Source: Modicisalibacter coralii
GTDB taxonomy: Bacteria > Pseudomonadota > Gammaproteobacteria > Pseudomonadales > Halomonadaceae
NCBI RefSeq assembly: GCF_004117855.1
Contig: NZ_QWBW01000006.1
Span: forward strand, 62,001 to 126,000
Reading direction: 5' to 3'
Length of the DNA stretch: 64,000 bases
The notes below the pieces were generated by a model. That model was not told the origin of the DNA. It did no database searches and saw nothing but the letters and a program-made list of their open reading frames with translations. The stretch's first letter is position 1. Every line of letters starts with the position of its first letter. The translations under genes were made by a program, and so were the position numbers. Positions 34,026 to 45,601 of the stretch are shown here, piece by piece.

Positions 34026-34667
34026 TCAGGACCGGCGCGATCTCACGCCACAGCCTTGCAACACGACCCGGCACAGAAAATCGGTGATCCGCCGGTAGTC
34101 GTCGGTATCGAGTGTCTCGCGACCGGTGATACCCAGCACCTGGGCCTCGAAATCCGCATAGTGCTGGGTCGCCGACCAGATCAGGAAGATCAGCCAGACC
34201 GGGTCGACCGGATCCATCAGCCCGCGTTCGGCCCACTGCTCGAAGACCCTGGCACGCTGTTGCACCCAGTCGCGCAATTCGCCGCGCAGATAGTCCTGAA
34301 GAAAGGGAGCCCCTTGAATCACCTCGGCGGCGAACAGTCGCGAGCCCTGGGGATGGGTGCGCGTCAGTTCCATCTTGCTGCGAATGAACGCCTCGAGCAC
34401 CTCGGCGGGATCGTCGTCGACGCTGATGTCGTCGAGCATGGCGTTCCAGCGGCTCATCATCCGCTCGAGAAGCGCGACATAGAGCTTGCGCTTGCTGCCG
34501 ACGTAATACAGTACATTGGACTTGGGCAGCCCGGCGGCCTCGGCGATCGCCTGCACGCTGGCCCCCCGGTAGCCGTGCCGGGCGAAGACCTCCTCGGCCG
34601 CCTCGAGAATCGCCTTCTCGTTGCGCACCCTCGCCCGCGACACCTCCGACGAAGGGGTTGTGGTCAT
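34026..34667 (-). CDS. TetR-family regulator, RutR-like
   Basis: 213 residues from ATG 34667. N-terminal TetR HTH (about 15-62: GYRGASVQAIAEAAGLPKSNVLYYVGSKRKLYVALL) and a C-terminal domain that follows E. coli RutR closely (QGSRLFAAEVIQGAPFLQDYLRGELRDWV; DPVWLIFLIWSATQHYADFEAQVLGITG). RutR senses uracil and thymine and controls pyrimidine and purine genes. It is divergent from xdhA, with a perfect RutR-type operator between them, so it very likely controls purine catabolism here. Confidence 0.88.
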   Translation of the reverse strand: MTTTPSSEVSRARVRNEKAILEAAEEVFARHGYRGASVQAIAEAAGLPKSNVLYYVGSKRKLYVALLERMMSRWNAMLDDISVDDDPAEVLEAFIRSKMELTRTHPQGSRLFAAEVIQGAPFLQDYLRGELRDWVQQRARVFEQWAERGLMDPVDPVWLIFLIWSATQHYADFEAQVLGITGRETLDTDDYRRITDFLCRVVLQGCGVRSRRS

Positions 34668-34833
34668 CGCAGCACCCCGCTGGTTCAAAGTCGCAAGCTT
34701 GCCGTACCTCGGGCCCGGACTCAATGTCGATCAAGCACTTGCCGAACCGTCGCCCCCGCGAGTCAGGATCAGCGCCATTTTTCAAACGCCCCGGCTTGCA
34801 CTCACCGGGCAAATACGCCACGCTTCACTCATC

Positions 34834-34849
34834 TTGACCAATTGGTCAA
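34834..34849. promoter_or_regulatory. RutR-type operator
   Basis: TTGACCAATTGGTCAA is a perfect 16-bp palindrome identical to the E. coli RutR consensus TTGACCANNTGGTCAA. It lies 49 nt before xdhA and 167 nt before the RutR-like start. TTGACC on each strand could serve as a -35 box, so bound regulator would block both promoters. Confidence 0.85.
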
Positions 34850-34897
34850 AACCTCCTGACCTCGACGTCGAACACCGATAACAACGAGCGACCCGTG

Positions 34898-36356
<1,459 letters not shown>

Positions 36357-36373
<17 letters not shown>

Positions 36374-38846
36374 GCTGTCCAGCACGGCGTCCGACACCCC
36401 CTCCGCCACCGGCCAGCCGGCCGAGGTCGATGCCGAGTCGGCCCGCGCCCGACACGACCAGGACGGCCGCAACAAGGGCGACGGTCCGCTGGCGCGCGAG
36501 GCCCGTGACACCCGAGCCAATGGCGCGGGCACGGCCCAGGCCCACGAGAGCGCCATCAAGCACGTCACCGGGCGTGCCGCCTACATCGACGACATCCCGG
36601 CGCCCGCCGACGCCCTGCACGTGGCGCTGGGCTTCTCGCCGGTGGCCCACGGCCGCCTGACCCGGCTCGACCTCGAGGCGGTCAAGCGCGCCCCGGGCGT
36701 GGTCGAGGTCTTCACCGTGGTCGACGTGCCCGGCCACACCGATATCGGCCCGGTCTTCCCCGGCGACCCGCTGATCGTCGACGACGAGATCAGCTATCTC
36801 GGCCAGACGCTGTTCGCGGTGGCCGCCACCAGCTACAAGGCGGCACGCCTGGCGGTCAGGGAGGCCATCGTCGAGATCGACGAACAGCCGGCGAGCCTCG
36901 ACCCGGTGGCCAGTGCCGAGCGCGGCGACGTGGTTCGCCCGACCCACGTCCAGGAGCGCGGCGACTGGCAGGCGGCGCTGGCGGGCGCCGCGTTCACCCT
37001 CGAGGGCGAACAGTTCGTCGGCGGTCAGGAGCACTTCTACCTGGAAGGCCAGGCGTGTCTGGTCACCCCCACCGAGGACGAGGGCGTCGTCGTCTACACC
37101 TCCAACCAGCACCCCAGCGAGACCCAGAAGCTGGTCGCCGAGGTACTCGACATCCCCTTCCATGCGGTGACCGTGGAGACCCGGCGCATGGGCGGCGGCT
37201 TCGGCGGCAAGGAAACCCAGGCCTCGCCCTGGGCGTGCATCGCCGCGCTCGTCGCCCGGCGTACGGGGCGCGCCGCCCGGCTGCGCCTGCCGCGTGCCGA
37301 GGACATGCGCGCCACCGGCAAGCGCCACCCGTTCCACAACCGTTACCGGCTGGGCTTCGACGCCCGGGGCGTGCTCGCCGGCGGCGACATCACCGTGATC
37401 GGCGATTGCGGCTACTCGCCGGATCTCTCCGAGGCGGTGGTCGACCGCGCCATGTTCCACGCCGACAACGCCTACTCGTTGGGCGACGCGCGGGTCACCG
37501 GCCATCGCGCCCGCACCCACACCGCTTCCAACACCGCCTTTCGCGGCTTCGGCGGCCCGCAGGGCATGATGATCATCGAGCAGGCGATGGACGACATCGC
37601 CCGCCACGTGGGCGAGGACCCGCTGACGGTGCGCAAGCGCAACCTCTACCGCGCCGAACGCGACGTGACCCATTACGGCCAGAGCGTCGACCAGCACCCG
37701 CTGATGAACGAGCTCATCGAACGCCTGGAAGCGAGCAGCGACTACTGGCAGCGGCGTGAGGCGATCACCGCGTTCAACGCCGCCAGCCCGGTCATCAGAA
37801 AGGGCCTGGCACTGACGCCGGTGAAGTTCGGCATCTCGTTCACCGCCAAGCACCTCAATCAGGCCGGCGCGCTGCTGCACGTCTACACCGACGGCAGCGT
37901 GATGATCAATCACGGCGGCACCGAGATGGGCCAGGGCCTTCACACCAAGGTCTGTCAGGTGGTGGCCCGCGAGCTGGGCCTGGATACCCTACAAGTACGC
38001 ATCACCGCCACGCGCACCGACAAGGTGCCCAATACCTCGCCCACCGCCGCCTCGAGCGGCGCCGACCTCAACGGCATGGCCGCCCGCGACGCCGCCGGTC
38101 GGCTCCGCGAGCGGCTGTTCGACTTCGCCGCCGAGCACTACCAGCTCGACCGCGAGGGCATGCGCCTGGAAGACGGCGAACTCGTCGCCTTCAACCGTCG
38201 CATCCCCTGGGGCGAGCTGATCCAGGCCGCCTACCTGGGCCGCGTGTCGCTGTCGGCCAAGGGCTTCTACTCGACGCCGTTGATCCACTACGACCGGGAG
38301 ACCGGCAAGGGGCGCCCCTTCTACTACTACGCCTACGGCGCGGCGGTTTCCGAGGTCGAGGTCGACACACTCTCCGGCGAGTACCGCCTCACCCGGGTGG
38401 ACATCCTCCACGACGTCGGCGACTCGCTGAACCCGGCCATCGACATCGGTCAGGTGGAAGGCGGTTTCATCCAGGGCATGGGCTGGCTGACCAGCGAGGA
38501 ACTCAAGTGGAACGCCGAGGGGCGACTGATCTCCGACGGGCCGGCGACCTACAAGATTCCCACCTTCGGCGACCAGCCGCCGGTGTTCAACGTCGCGCTG
38601 CTCGAGGGACACCCCAACTCCCAGGCCAGCATCTACCGCTCCAAGGCGGTGGGCGAACCGCCCTTCATGCTCGGCATGTCGGCATGGTCGGCGCTGCGCG
38701 ACGCCCTGGCCAGCCTGGTGGACTATCGCCGCTGTCCGCGGCTGGACACCCCGGCGACGCCGGAGCGGGTACTGATGGCCGCCGAGGCTCTGCGCCAAGG
38801 CGGCGCCCAGGCGGCATCGCGGGAGACCCGGCATGATCTGGCATGA
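36357..38846 (+). CDS. xdhB: Xanthine dehydrogenase large subunit XdhB (molybdopterin)
   Basis: 829 residues, longer than the usual 770-800 because of a polar, low-complexity N-terminal extension of about 55 residues before the conserved HVTGRAAYIDDIP. Molybdopterin and active-site motifs: RRMGGGFGGKETQ (about 278-290), NTAFRGFGGPQG, and the catalytic Glu in SKAVGEPPFM near 767. It overlaps xdhA by 17 nt and has GGAGGTG 7 nt before the ATG. Confidence 0.95.
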
Positions 38847-39672
38847 GGCGCTGCACCGCCTGCAGGACGCCGCCGAGCCCCACGTGCTGGCCAGCGTGGT
38901 CGGCACGGCGGGTTCCACACCCCGCGAGCCGGGCGCCAAGATGGTGATCACCGCCGATGCCGTTCATGACACCCTGGGCGGCGGCAGCTTCGAGTACCAG
39001 GTGATCGATACCGCACGTCAGGCGCTGGCCGACGCCGAACCGGGAACGCGCCTGGAGGCCTTTCCGCTCGGCGCCCGCTCGGGCCAGTGCTGTGGCGGCT
39101 ACGTCCACGTCCTGCTCGAGGTGTTTCCCGGCGCGGCGCTGACGGTCGCGCTGTTCGGCGCCGGCCATGTCGGCCAGGCCCTGGCCGGCCTGCTGGCGCC
39201 GCTGCCCTGGCGCGTGCTGTGGCACGACAGCCGCGACACCGGCTTCCCCGACTGGGCGGCGAACCAGCCGCGCCTGAGCCGCCGCCCGGCCGCGGATGCC
39301 GACGCGGCGGTGGCGGCGTTGCCCCCGGGTTGCCACGCCCTGGTGATGACCCACGACCACGACGAGGACCGCCGCCTGGTCGATGCCCTGCTCACACGCG
39401 GCGACTGCGCCTCGCTCGGCCTGATCGGCTCGACCAGCAAGTGGGCGAGCTTCCGTCGCCGGCTGAGCGATGCCGGACACCCGGACGACGCGCTGAGTCG
39501 CGTCCGCTGCCCGATCGGCATTGCCGGCGCCCACGGCAAGCTGCCTTACGAGATCGCCGTGGCGGTGGCCGCCGAACTGCTCACTCTCAAACCCCAGGCC
39601 GCCGCGTCGGATCGGCGCGGCGTCGAACCGCAGGTGCTGCGGGCGACGTTTCCCCCACGATCGGCCCCGTGA
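38833..39672 (+). CDS. xdhC: Xanthine dehydrogenase accessory protein XdhC
   Basis: 279 residues, with the XdhC/CoxI N-terminal motif (GTAGSTPREPGAKM, about 24-37; SGQCCGGYV, about 78-86) and a C-terminal Rossmann domain (LFGAGHVGQALAGLL). Family knowledge: it binds molybdenum cofactor, promotes its sulfuration and inserts it into XdhB. The gene overlaps xdhB by 14 nt. Confidence 0.95.
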   Translation: MIWHEALHRLQDAAEPHVLASVVGTAGSTPREPGAKMVITADAVHDTLGGGSFEYQVIDTARQALADAEPGTRLEAFPLGARSGQCCGGYVHVLLEVFPGAALTVALFGAGHVGQALAGLLAPLPWRVLWHDSRDTGFPDWAANQPRLSRRPAADADAAVAALPPGCHALVMTHDHDEDRRLVDALLTRGDCASLGLIGSTSKWASFRRRLSDAGHPDDALSRVRCPIGIAGAHGKLPYEIAVAVAAELLTLKPQAAASDRRGVEPQVLRATFPPRSAP

Positions 39673-39691
39673 CCGTTTCAGGAGACCGACC

Positions 39692-41050
39692 ATGACCGAT
39701 GCCCGCCTGTTGCGCGGCCCCCTGCTGAGCTTTCTGAATGATCCCGGCGAGAACGATACCCCGGAATCCGGCAGCGTCCTGCACCTCGAGGACGGCGCGC
39801 TGTGGCTGGAGGACGGCCGTATCCGCGCCATCGGCGACTACGCCGAGCTCGCCCCACACCTGCCGGCCGGGCTCGAGATCGTCGACTATCGCGACAAGCT
39901 GATCATGCCGGGGTTCATCGACACCCACGTGCACTACGTGCAGCTCGACATCATGGCCTCCTACGGTCGCCAGCTGCTCGACTGGCTCAATGAATACACC
40001 TTTCCCGAGGAGTGCCGCTTCGCCGAACGCGCCCACGCCGAGAACGTCGCCGAGGCCTTTCTCGACGAGACGCTGCGCACCGGCACCACCACCGCGCAGG
40101 TGTTCTGTACCTCGCATCCGGTCTCGGTGGACACCTTCTTCACGGCCGCCCGGCGCCGCGGCCTGCGGATGCTCGCCGGCAAGGTGCTGATGGACCGTCA
40201 CGCCCCTGACGGCCTCGTCGACACCGTCCGGGGCGGGCTCGCCGACAGCGAGCGGCTGATCGCCGACTGGCACGGCACCGACCGGCTCGGCTATACCCTG
40301 ACGCCACGCTTTGCGCCCACCTCGAGCCGCGAGCAGCTCGACGCCACCGGCGCGGTGCTGCGCAACGCCCCCGATCTCTACCTGCAGACGCACCTCTCCG
40401 AGAACCGCGGCGAGATCGACTGGGTGGCCGAGCTGTTCCCCGAGTCCCGCGACTATCTGGACGTCTACGAACGATACGGGCTGGTCGGGCCGCGCAGCAC
40501 CTTCGCCCACGGCATCCACCTGTCGCCCGACGAGCGCAAGCGGCTCGCCCAGGCCGGCGCCAACATCGCCTTCTGCCCGACCTCCAACCTGTATCTGGGC
40601 AGCGGCCTGTTCGATCGCCTGGCCTGCCGCGAGGCGGGTCTCAACGTCTCGCTGGCCAGCGACGTGGGCGCCGGCACCGACCTGTCCGGCTTCGCCACCC
40701 TCAAGGCGGCCTATCAGGTCGGCCAGTTGCTCGACCAGCCGCTCACCGCCTGGCAGGGCTTCTACCGGCTGACCCTGGGCAACGCCCGCGCCCTGCATCT
40801 GGACGCGCACATCGGCAGCCTGCGCGAGGGCGGTGAGGCCGACCTGGTGGTGCTCGATCCCCAAGCCACGCCGCTGCTCGCCCGGCGCACCGCTCGCACC
40901 CAGTGCCTGGCCGAACGGCTCTTCGCATTGATGATCCTCGGCGACGACCGGGCCGTGTACGCCACCTGGGCCCACGGCCGGCTCGTGCATCAGCGTGATG
41001 CAAGCGCCCCGCACGACGCACCACCGGATCGCATCGGCCAGCCGGCCTGA
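39692..41050 (+). CDS. guaD: Guanine deaminase
   Basis: 452 residues from ATG 39692 (AGGAGA upstream), 19 bp after xdhC. It is an amidohydrolase with metal ligands in MPGFIDTHVHYVQLDIM (about 72-88), TFAHGIHL (about 270) and the Asp in SLASDVGAGTDLSGF (about 321). It turns guanine into xanthine, the XDH substrate, so the operon takes guanine to urate. Length and motifs fit the GuaD/cytosolic guanine deaminase family. Confidence 0.95.
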   Translation: MTDARLLRGPLLSFLNDPGENDTPESGSVLHLEDGALWLEDGRIRAIGDYAELAPHLPAGLEIVDYRDKLIMPGFIDTHVHYVQLDIMASYGRQLLDWLNEYTFPEECRFAERAHAENVAEAFLDETLRTGTTTAQVFCTSHPVSVDTFFTAARRRGLRMLAGKVLMDRHAPDGLVDTVRGGLADSERLIADWHGTDRLGYTLTPRFAPTSSREQLDATGAVLRNAPDLYLQTHLSENRGEIDWVAELFPESRDYLDVYERYGLVGPRSTFAHGIHLSPDERKRLAQAGANIAFCPTSNLYLGSGLFDRLACREAGLNVSLASDVGAGTDLSGFATLKAAYQVGQLLDQPLTAWQGFYRLTLGNARALHLDAHIGSLREGGEADLVVLDPQATPLLARRTARTQCLAERLFALMILGDDRAVYATWAHGRLVHQRDASAPHDAPPDRIGQPA

Positions 41051-41140
41051 TTTCGCTGGGGCGCGACCTGCCCCGCAACACGGTCGGCAGCGTCGACCGG
41101 ACCCTGCGTATTGGCTGCCGACCCATGGCGTTCGCCCCGA

Positions 41141-42133
41141 TCAATGGGCGTCGATACGCGCCAGCAGCGCCTCGCGCCGCGGCTCCTCGATGAAGGCTGC
41201 TTCCACGGCGTTGCGAGCCAGCGTGCGGAAGGTCGCGCGGTCCCAATCGAAGGCCGCGTGGCAGGCCAGGAAATTGTCGAGCATGCCGCCGCCGAAATAG
41301 GCCGGATCGTCGGAGTTGAGGGTCAGGGTGAGACCGGCGTCGAGCATGGCCGGCAACGGATGCGCGTCCATCGTCTCGACCACCTTGAGCCGGGTGTTGG
41401 ACAGCGGGCACACGGTCAGCGGCATCCGCGCGTCGCGCAACCGCGCGACCAGCGCCGGATCCTCGAGACAGCGCACGCCATGGTCGATGCGGCAGACATC
41501 GAGGGTATCCAGCGCCTGGTGGATGTACTCGGGCGGCCCTTCCTCGCCGGCATGGGCGACCCGGGCCAGGCCCAGATCCCCGGCCCGGGCGAAGACCTCG
41601 ACGAACTTGTCCGGCGGGTGGCCCTGCTCGGCGCTGTCGAGCCCCACGGCATCGACCAGTTCCAGGTAGGAATTGGCCTGCTCGAGCACCTGCATCGCCT
41701 CGTCGGCCGGGCGGTCGCGCACGAAACTCAGGATCAGCGCGCTCGACAGGTCCAGCTCGCGGGCGGCCGCGCGCATCGCCCGGCGCAAGCCCTCGATCTG
41801 CGGGGCCAGTCCCACGCCTCGGGCCAGATGCGCCTGCGGGTCGAACATCAACTCGACATGCACCACGCCGTCGGCATGAGCCCGGCGAAAGTAGGCCATC
41901 GCCAGATCATGGAAGTCGTCGGCGGTGCGCAGGACCGCCATGCCCTGGTAGTAGAGATCGAGGAACGACTGCAGATCGTGAAAATCGTAGGCGGCGCGGA
42001 CCTCATCCACTGACGCGTAGGGCAAGGACACCTTGTTGCGCGCCGCCAGCTCGAACATCAGCTCGGGCTCCAGGGTGCCCTCGATGTGCAGGTGCAGTTC
42101 GGCCTTGGGCAGGCCCTTCAACCAGTCGTGCAT
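41141..42133 (-). CDS. Adenine deaminase of the adenosine-deaminase family
   Basis: 330 residues from ATG 42133. Zinc ligands and catalytic residues: HLHIEG (13-18), HAGEEGPPEYI (about 189-199), DHG near 228 and NSDDPAYF near 285. The N-terminus MHDWLKGLPKAELHLHIEGTL and the AGEEGPPEYI segment follow Pseudomonas PA0148, shown in the literature to be an adenine rather than adenosine deaminase. It would supply hypoxanthine to xanthine dehydrogenase. It is convergent with guaD, with a 90-bp gap. Confidence 0.85.
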   Translation of the reverse strand: MHDWLKGLPKAELHLHIEGTLEPELMFELAARNKVSLPYASVDEVRAAYDFHDLQSFLDLYYQGMAVLRTADDFHDLAMAYFRRAHADGVVHVELMFDPQAHLARGVGLAPQIEGLRRAMRAAARELDLSSALILSFVRDRPADEAMQVLEQANSYLELVDAVGLDSAEQGHPPDKFVEVFARAGDLGLARVAHAGEEGPPEYIHQALDTLDVCRIDHGVRCLEDPALVARLRDARMPLTVCPLSNTRLKVVETMDAHPLPAMLDAGLTLTLNSDDPAYFGGGMLDNFLACHAAFDWDRATFRTLARNAVEAAFIEEPRREALLARIDAH

Positions 42134-42144
42134 GGGGGTCTCCC

Positions 42145-42190
42145 GCAATATGAGTCCATGCCATATTGCCTGAGCTGACCGATCGGGCAA
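42145..42190. promoter_or_regulatory. Control region of the adenine deaminase gene
   Basis: An 8-bp inverted repeat GCAATATG/CATATTGC (42145-42152, 42162-42169, 9-nt spacer) lies just upstream of the start. Next to it, CTGACCGATCGGGCAA (42175-42190) matches the RutR consensus at 10 of 14 fixed positions. Either could be the operator. Confidence 0.35.
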
Positions 42191-42198
42191 AGTCCGCT

Positions 42199-43929
42199 TC
42201 AGAGCCGCCCTTCGCGTAACGTCAGGGTTCGCGTCACGCCGGGCAGCCAGGCGTCGTCATGGGCCAGGTAGAGCACCGTGCGCCCCTCGAGCCAGGCGTC
42301 CAGCCGCGCGGCGATACGCGCGGCGGTGGCGGCATCGACGCCGGTGAACGGCTCGTCGAGGATCACCAGCTCGGCCCGGGTCAGCAGTACCCGTGCCAAT
42401 GCCAGACGCCGCGCCTGCCCCCCGGAAAGCCGGCGTCCCGACTCGCCCACCCAGGTCTCCAGCCCCACCGGCAGCGCGGCCGCCCAGTCGGCGAGTTCGA
42501 CGATCTCCAGGGCCCGCCACAGGGCCGCCTCGTCGACCTGGGCATCGGCGAGGCGCAGGTTGTCGGCCAGGCTGGCCTGGAACAGCTCGCTGCGCTGGGT
42601 GAGATAGCCGATACGCCGGCGCAGCCGGGCCGGTGCGACCCGGTGCAGGTCGACGCCGTTGAAACGCAGCGTACCCGCGGTGGGATCGAGCTGGCGGACC
42701 AGCAACTGGCCGATGGAGGACTTGCCGGCTCCCGAAGCCCCCAGCAGCGCCAGCCGCTCACCGGGCGCGATCGTCAGCGAGACGTCATCGAGCGCCGGCA
42801 CCGGGGCGCCGGGATAACGCAGTGTGACACCCTGCAAGGCGATACCGGGCCGGCCGTCGGGCAATGGCTGTGGCGTCCCGGGAGCCGCGATGCCACCCTG
42901 CCGGGCTTCCAGCGCATTGAGCCGCCGGGCCGCCGCGCGCGTACCGCCGAGTGGCGTGAACGCCGTCGGCAGGGCACCGAACACCTCGTTCAGCGCCAGC
43001 ACCGCCAGCGGCAGCATCACCATCACGGCGCCGCCGATCCGCTGTGCCTCGTAGGCCCGGGCGCCCAGCCACAGCGCCAGCACGGCAGCGGCGCTCACGC
43101 CCAACCCCGCCAGCGCGCTACCCAGCGCCTGACGGCTGGCCAGCCGCCGCTGATCGGCATAGAGCGCCCGCGTTTCCAGGCCGAGACGCCTCCGGTAAGC
43201 GTCCAGCGCCCCGTGGCCGCGCAGCTCGGCGAGGCCCTCGAGCAGCTCGATGATCCGACTGCGCAGGCGATCCTGAGTGGCGATCCGCCGCTGACCGGGT
43301 GCCATGCCCAACCGCGCCTGACCGATCACCAACCAGGCCCACAGCGCCAGCAGCAGTAACGTCACGACAAGCGCCGCGATCGGCACGAAGATACCCAGTA
43401 GCACGCCGACGCCGAGAGCCGCCAGCAGGGCCACCAGCGGCGGTGCCAGCAACCGCAGATAGAGGCCATCCAGGGTGTCGATGTCCGCGGTCAGCCGATT
43501 GAGCCACTCCGAGGCACGCAGCCTGGCCAGCTCGCGGCCATCGAGACGGGTCAGCACCGCGAAGGCATCGCGCCGCAGGTCGGCGAGCACGCGCAGCACC
43601 GTGTCGTGGTTGTAGAGCCGCTCGGCATAGCGCGCCACGGTCCGCGATATCGCGAAGGCCCGAATGCCGCCCCCGGGCACGTAGACGTCGATCGACGCCG
43701 CGACCCCCGCGGCGATCAGCGCGCCGGTCAGCGCCGTGGCGGTGATGAACCAGCCGGAGAGCGCCAGCAGGCCGATCCCCGAGACCGCGGTCAGCAGCAT
43801 CAGACCGGCGCCCAGCCACAGGCGCCGTCGGCGACGTCCCAGGCGGTTCAGCCAGGGACGAAAATCCGCGCCCAGCGACCCGGCACCCCGCTCGCCGTTC
43901 GGAACGCGCCGCCGCTCATGCCGAGACAT
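42199..43929 (-). CDS. cydC: Heterodimeric ABC exporter subunit CydC
   Basis: 576 residues: six-helix membrane domain (about 25-310) and an ABC ATPase domain with Walker A GASGAGKSS (about 371-379), signature LSGGQARRLALARVLL and Walker B LVILDEPF. With CydD it exports cysteine/glutathione-type thiols to the periplasm, needed for bd-oxidase heme assembly. It overlaps cydD by 14 bp. Last gene of cydABDC. Confidence 0.93.
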   Translation of the reverse strand: MSRHERRRVPNGERGAGSLGADFRPWLNRLGRRRRRLWLGAGLMLLTAVSGIGLLALSGWFITATALTGALIAAGVAASIDVYVPGGGIRAFAISRTVARYAERLYNHDTVLRVLADLRRDAFAVLTRLDGRELARLRASEWLNRLTADIDTLDGLYLRLLAPPLVALLAALGVGVLLGIFVPIAALVVTLLLLALWAWLVIGQARLGMAPGQRRIATQDRLRSRIIELLEGLAELRGHGALDAYRRRLGLETRALYADQRRLASRQALGSALAGLGVSAAAVLALWLGARAYEAQRIGGAVMVMLPLAVLALNEVFGALPTAFTPLGGTRAAARRLNALEARQGGIAAPGTPQPLPDGRPGIALQGVTLRYPGAPVPALDDVSLTIAPGERLALLGASGAGKSSIGQLLVRQLDPTAGTLRFNGVDLHRVAPARLRRRIGYLTQRSELFQASLADNLRLADAQVDEAALWRALEIVELADWAAALPVGLETWVGESGRRLSGGQARRLALARVLLTRAELVILDEPFTGVDAATAARIAARLDAWLEGRTVLYLAHDDAWLPGVTRTLTLREGRL

Positions 43930-45601
43930 CGTTGGGCCTCTCCTCCGCCGTTGGCGGCCGCGCCAGATCGACGACACGATCGGCCAACGCGACCAGTGCC
44001 GGATGATGAGTGGCGATCACCAGCGTCACGCCCTGGCGACGCAACGCCTGCAAGGCCTCGACGATGGCCGCCTCGGTGATCGCATCCAGCCCGGCGGTCG
44101 GCTCGTCGAGCAGTACCAGCGGGGCCCGCGACAGGAGCACCCGCGCCAGCGCCAGCCGCTGGGCCTGGCCCCCGGAGAGGCCGAAGCCGCGCTCGCCCAG
44201 CGGGGTGGCCAGCTCGTCGGGCAACGCCGCAACGACCTCGCCGAGATGCGCCCCGGCGATCGCCGCTTCGAGGGCCGTGTCATCGGCGTCCGGCGCCACC
44301 ACCCGCAGGTTGTCGGCCAGGCTGCCCTGGATCAGCCAGGGACGCTGGTCCATCCAGGCGCTCGGCCCGCGCGGCTCGACGGCCAGGGTGCCCGCTGCCG
44401 GCTCGACGAACCCGGCCAGCGCCTGAAGCAGCGAGGACTTGCCGCTGCCCGAGGGGCCGACCAGGACCAGACATTCGCCCGGCGCGACGTCCAGATCGAG
44501 GGGGCCGAGCACCCGCCCGCGGCCGGCATGCGCGAGGGATACGCCACGCAGCGTGATACGCGGCGGGGCCGAGTCCCCCGTCGCGAACGCGGGGATGGAC
44601 GGCGCGGGCTGCTTGAGCCGTTCGATCAGGCCGTCGGCCGCCCCCAGTGCCGCGGCGCGATCGTGATAGTGCTGGGACAGGGTGCGCAGCGGCTGGAAGA
44701 ACTCCGGGGCCAGCAACAGCACGAACAGCCCGCTGAACAGCGTCAGTCCGTCGGCGGGGCCGAAACGAATGTAGCCGAGCAGGCCGAAGCCGATGTAGAT
44801 CGCCACCAGGGCGATCGCCACCGAAGCGAAGAATTCCAGCACCGCCGACGACAGGAAGGCCAGGCGCAGGGTCCTGAGGCTGCGCCTGCGGTAGTCGTCG
44901 GCGGCGGCGTACACCTCGTCGATGCTCGCGCGGGTGCGGTTGAAGAGCTGCAGGGTGCTGACCCCGCGTACCCGGTCGAGAAAATGCCCGGCGAGCCGGC
45001 TCACCGCCACGAACTGTTCGCGATTGAGCCGCTCGGCGCCCATCCCCACCAGCGCCATGAACAGCGGAATCAGCGGTGCCGAGAGCAGCAGCAACAGCGC
45101 CGCCAGCCAGTCGAGATACGCGACCACCGCGAGGATGATCGCCGGCAACAGCATGACCAGCCGCAACTGCGGCAGAAAGCGCGCGAAGTAACCGTCCAGC
45201 GCCTCGACCTGCTCGACGAGCTGCTGGCCCAGCGCCGCGCTGTGGCGATCCGCCAGGCGCACCGGGCCCAGCGCGGCGAGATGGTCGAGCAGCGACTCGC
45301 GAACCCGCTCACGGACCCGCAATCCCGCCTCGAAGGCGGCCCGCTCCTGACCCCACTGGGCGAGCCCGCGCAGGACCAGCACACCGAGCAGCGCGACGAA
45401 CACCGGCGTCAGGCTCGCCACCGACCGCGAGTCGTTGATCAGTACCGCGACCAGCCAGGCCAGCAGGCCCATCTGCACCAGGGTGCAAAGACCCGCCAGC
45501 AAGGCAGCGGCAGCGGCCAGCCCCAGCCAGTGGCGAACGCCACCGGCCAGGTCACGCAGCCAGCCCCGGGGTGTGGTGTCCACCGCCAGCGGTGGCGTCA
45601 A
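43916..45601 (-). CDS. cydD: Heterodimeric ABC exporter subunit CydD
   Basis: 561 residues: N-terminal membrane domain and ATPase domain with Walker A VGPSGSGKSSLL, signature LSGGQAQRLALARVLL and Walker B LVLLDEPTAGLD. Partner of CydC. Its ATG overlaps the cydB stop by 4 bp (45598-45601), so the oxidase and its assembly exporter are made together. Confidence 0.93.
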   Translation of the reverse strand: MTPPLAVDTTPRGWLRDLAGGVRHWLGLAAAAALLAGLCTLVQMGLLAWLVAVLINDSRSVASLTPVFVALLGVLVLRGLAQWGQERAAFEAGLRVRERVRESLLDHLAALGPVRLADRHSAALGQQLVEQVEALDGYFARFLPQLRLVMLLPAIILAVVAYLDWLAALLLLLSAPLIPLFMALVGMGAERLNREQFVAVSRLAGHFLDRVRGVSTLQLFNRTRASIDEVYAAADDYRRRSLRTLRLAFLSSAVLEFFASVAIALVAIYIGFGLLGYIRFGPADGLTLFSGLFVLLLAPEFFQPLRTLSQHYHDRAAALGAADGLIERLKQPAPSIPAFATGDSAPPRITLRGVSLAHAGRGRVLGPLDLDVAPGECLVLVGPSGSGKSSLLQALAGFVEPAAGTLAVEPRGPSAWMDQRPWLIQGSLADNLRVVAPDADDTALEAAIAGAHLGEVVAALPDELATPLGERGFGLSGGQAQRLALARVLLSRAPLVLLDEPTAGLDAITEAAIVEALQALRRQGVTLVIATHHPALVALADRVVDLARPPTAEERPNDVSA

